NCBI GenBank assembly: GCA_947454235.1
Contig: CANGIY010000003.1
Coordinates: 124,001-188,000, forward strand
Length of the DNA stretch: 64,000 bases
Direction of reading: 5' to 3'
Source: Chitinophagaceae bacterium
GTDB taxonomy: Bacteria > Bacteroidota > Bacteroidia > Chitinophagales > Chitinophagaceae
Both the position numbers and the translations under genes were made by a program. Position 1 is the first letter of the stretch. Each line of letters starts with the position of its first letter. Positions 62,301 to 64,000 of this stretch are shown one piece after another. The notes below the pieces were generated by a model. That model saw only the letters and a program-made list of their open reading frames with translations, was not told the origin of the DNA and ran no database searches.

Positions 62301-63932
62301 AGGTCCATTACGTAAAACACGGTAAGTAAAAGTATCACTTACTATTGCCCTTGGCAATGCGCAAACTGCGTTGCTTATCACTTTTAAAAAATAAAAAGCT
62401 CCATCAAGTGGGTTAAACCTGATATTTGCTGTTGTATCGTCAGTCGAATAACCATTCTTGTACCAAAGCATCGACACAGAATCACCTGCATCGGTAACAG
62501 CTGCGTTCAACTCTATCATTGTTCCACTACAAACAGTATCGTGAACACTACTGCCAGTTACAACAACTGATGGGTGACGAGATGTTTTTACGTCAAAAAC
62601 CAATTTATTTGATATACCTATTGTGTCGCCGGTAGAGGCTTCCAAAATGTAGCAATATACCGTATCTCCATTATGAAGACTATCAATTCTCAAAGTCGCA
62701 GTATCACCAAATGACCAAGTACCTCCTATATTCCAACGATAGTTGAGGGCTGCAGCTACTGCCGGTATTACAGTCACTGATACAGGAGTTTCGGAACAAA
62801 CATTTAAAGTAGGAGTAGTTATTCTAGCTGGTGGCGCAGAAACAGTACGAACCAAATTGTTTTGCTGGTCAATAAAAAACAACCTTCCTGACCTTGAAAT
62901 GGCACAATCATAGGTCATTGAAAAAGATGCGTCCGTTGCATATCCTCCATCAACAGTGTAACCTAAACGGCCATTTCCGGCGTAAGTATAGATTCTGCCT
63001 GTTGATGATTCTACTTTTCTGATTACATTATTATTCTGATCGGCAATGTACATATTCCCGCCAGTATCAACCGATATGCCACCCGGACCGTTTAACAGCG
63101 CCATAGTCGCCGAACCATAATCACCGGTATATCCACCTGCAAGAGTTGTTGTATCAACATACCCCGCTACAGTCGAAATCTGCCCGAATGTATTAACTTT
63201 TCTAATTACATTATTTCTATAGTCTGCAATATAAATGTTTCCTGCTCTATCTATATCAATATCAACAGGTTGCGCCAATGCCGCATCAGTAGCCATTCCA
63301 CCATCACCTGCATACCCTGTCGTACCACCAGCAAGTACATTCAAATTTCCTGATGCATCAACCGAAAGAACTCTGCTTGTATTATCTGCTATCAATAAAG
63401 TGCCATCTGATTTCACTGCAACACCTATCGCACCATCAAGTGTTGTAGATGTCGCTGCACTACCCGTGCCCGTAAAACCCGTAGCACCTCCAACGCCCGC
63501 AACGGTAGTAATAATACCGGCAGTATCGACTTTTCGCACACAAGCATTTCCAAAGTCAGCAATGTATAGATTGCCAATATTGTCGACACAAATACCCATG
63601 GGCGAAAAAAGTGTAGCAGCAGTCGCTGCACCGCTATCGCCGGAGTACCCCGACGTAGAAATAGTTCCTGCAACTGTTGAAATAAACCCTGCTGTGTTCA
63701 CCTTGCGCACAACATGGTTATTCATATCTGATATATAAACATTCCCAGCAATATCAAGACAGATACTGGATGGTCCCCCAATTTCAGCCATTGTTGCGGC
63801 GCTTCCGTCACCCGTTGCTCCAATACCCAAATATATACCTGCATAGGTAGATATTTTCTGGGCTGAACTTTTTTGAAAACCGGCAAGCGAAATAAATAGA
63901 AATAGGAGTGAATATATGTACGTACGTTTCAT
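59352..63932 (-). CDS. Giant secreted protein: NHL beta-propeller, about 12 Ig-like repeats, T9SS type A sorting domain
   Basis: A 1526-residue exported protein. Signal peptide at ~1-24. Residues ~30-350 hold six NHL repeats of the form 'GPSSICLDIAGNVYISDMNN'...'VRKVNT', enough for a six-bladed propeller. A degenerate and then eleven clear Ig-like repeats of 85-90 residues follow, each beginning with 'DTVCAGTxVxF' and a 'YxWxxNG' core. The C-terminal ~80 residues are the T9SS type A domain ('LKVAPNPTRGNLQLFG'...'NGVYMVKVQLG'), which is cleaved after secretion. It is likely an adhesin or matrix component; ligand unknown. Single gene with a terminator shared with pyk. Confidence 0.94.
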   Translation of the reverse strand: MKRTYIYSLLFLFISLAGFQKSSAQKISTYAGIYLGIGATGDGSAATMAEIGGPSSICLDIAGNVYISDMNNHVVRKVNTAGFISTVAGTISTSGYSGDSGAATAATLFSPMGICVDNIGNLYIADFGNACVRKVDTAGIITTVAGVGGATGFTGTGSAATSTTLDGAIGVAVKSDGTLLIADNTSRVLSVDASGNLNVLAGGTTGYAGDGGMATDAALAQPVDIDIDRAGNIYIADYRNNVIRKVNTFGQISTVAGYVDTTTLAGGYTGDYGSATMALLNGPGGISVDTGGNMYIADQNNNVIRKVESSTGRIYTYAGNGRLGYTVDGGYATDASFSMTYDCAISRSGRLFFIDQQNNLVRTVSAPPARITTPTLNVCSETPVSVTVIPAVAAALNYRWNIGGTWSFGDTATLRIDSLHNGDTVYCYILEASTGDTIGISNKLVFDVKTSRHPSVVVTGSSVHDTVCSGTMIELNAAVTDAGDSVSMLWYKNGYSTDDTTANIRFNPLDGAFYFLKVISNAVCALPRAIVSDTFTYRVLRNGPPEIRIFTISDSVCEGSRVVFNAITTNGGDGPSYQWFDRATAIGTSSSILSYVPSSGSLISCRLISNYQCRTIDTVISNVINITTVSHLTPRIAISASVPDTLCSGTSVIYRSSIANGGATPSYNWLVNGTSVGTADTLSYSPSDGDVIRCVLHTSLACVTSDTAISDSIKMTVISVTTPSITTSASADTVCSGSLISFSASATDAGGAPSFDWYRNGIHIAVGPTYSYRPTTHDSVFCVVHSTERCASPDTSVSAVSHVYVRALVYPTITASASSDTICAGTSVTFSSTSTNTGSAPTYLWFKNGIGVYPASSFSIGSLADSDVLYVRMVSSALCATPDTVYSDTIRMHVIPLVYPSISIRVTPNDTVCAGTTVTFNQTSANGGTHPTYTWKKNGVAVSTDTAYSYIPTDRDEILCHMTASAACSVPDTLNSNTITMTVLPNVTPSIIVTPSPSGAVCAGTTVNFTTAIINGGSAPTYQWKVNRVNVGSGATSYSYTPNDGDSVICVLNSNASCLIVDSAVSRGIRETVNPIVTPSVRITYSPTDTVCAGGAINFFATVTNGGSAPYYNWYKNGRIVGHLGSYVDTPRAGDSIYCQIASNAPCRTIDTVRSNAVYPVVIPVVHPSITISATADTVCDGTRVNYHATIVNGGTDPVFHWKINVGYVGTDTSFYSYVPRNLDRIWCILISNAQCVSPDSINSDTIQMNVKPIIAPAVTILNPDTVCAGTMVTFTAVPDSGGLHPTYLWQVNGINRDTTRAFSFVPTATDYIVVRMISSEMCAVPDSAFAIANIVVDSVMTPTATITASPGTHVLHGTSITFTATTTYGGTSPTYQWYVNGTPIVGATNSTFTIDTPADGQKVYCIVLSNYNCVTGRLATSNTDTVVIIVGVPVVGLSGNTLKVAPNPTRGNLQLFGIVDDERVKDVAVTITDVLGKTVLTTTEQVYNRELNTSIKLDDTLPNGVYMVKVQLGAKNEIFQVMLSR

Positions 63933-64000
63933 AACCCGCTATGTTTAAGATTGCAATTTAAGCATTCAATTTTAATTTAATTCTGATTAGGCTCCTTTTA

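Noticed and set aside
1-64000. CRISPR array
   Set aside because: No series of short identical repeats with unique spacers was seen; the only tandem array (53599-53980) has a 130-bp period with no spacers.

Overview
The window reads as chromosomal DNA of a Bacteroidota bacterium, most likely near the Chitinophagales/Chitinophagaceae. The clues are three large secreted proteins with type IX secretion sorting domains, a short primary sigma factor lacking region 1.1, ribosomal protein S16 with a long C-terminal tail, an LptE-type lipoprotein, a split transketolase and several TAnnTTTG -7 promoter elements. Genus is not determinable by eye. There is one tRNA (Leu, anticodon TAG), no rRNA, no CRISPR array and no complete IS element.

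Layout. 1-13950 is mostly housekeeping: the start of lon (cut by the window edge), a CDF cation transporter, a membrane glycosyltransferase/TPR protein, the LemA-TPM-TPM cluster, a LOG-family hydrolase, an lptE / acidic protein / secG operon, an OsmC protein, rpsP, the primary sigma factor and a glutaryl-CoA-dehydrogenase-like enzyme. 14018-21438 is accessory in character: an exonuclease/GIY-YIG fusion, an 865-residue macro-like + KAP P-loop NTPase protein, a secreted CxxCH protein and a complete pepsin-family (A1) aspartic protease without a signal peptide. 21448-31691 holds cell-envelope and nucleic-acid genes (M23 peptidase, DUF4846, lgt, formyltransferase, glycosyltransferase, chromate transporter) and a tight SDR-dgt-queA operon.

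31680-41408 carries two tandem gliding-motility-type surface proteins, an oligosaccharide flippase followed by an acyl-carrier-like protein that lacks the carrier serine, a LuxR-type response regulator, a UbiA-like membrane protein and a thioredoxin-like protein. 41505-45893 has purH, tRNA-Leu, a lone transketolase C-terminal half and an M28 peptidase. 45894-47950 is a repeat-rich accessory patch: a 192-bp element with perfect 24-bp inverted ends, palindromes, and a 77-bp repeat placed 36-38 bp upstream of two of three small secreted/lipoprotein genes. 48006-63932 returns to metabolism (carbamoyltransferase, folD, pyk) plus a BatA-type protein, a 130-bp tandem repeat, a lytic transglycosylase, a GlxA-like regulator, a CAP-domain protein and a 1526-residue NHL/Ig-like T9SS cargo.

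The best candidate for an undescribed system is the macro-like/KAP NTPase protein (15401-17998), possibly cotranscribed with the nuclease fusion downstream. It has the architecture expected of a single-protein immune or stress sensor, but the window holds no direct evidence of function. The pepsin-like protease, the serine-less ACP-like protein, a terminator-like hairpin inside dgt and the shared 77-bp upstream element are further points of interest. All family calls were made by reading motifs; no database search was run.
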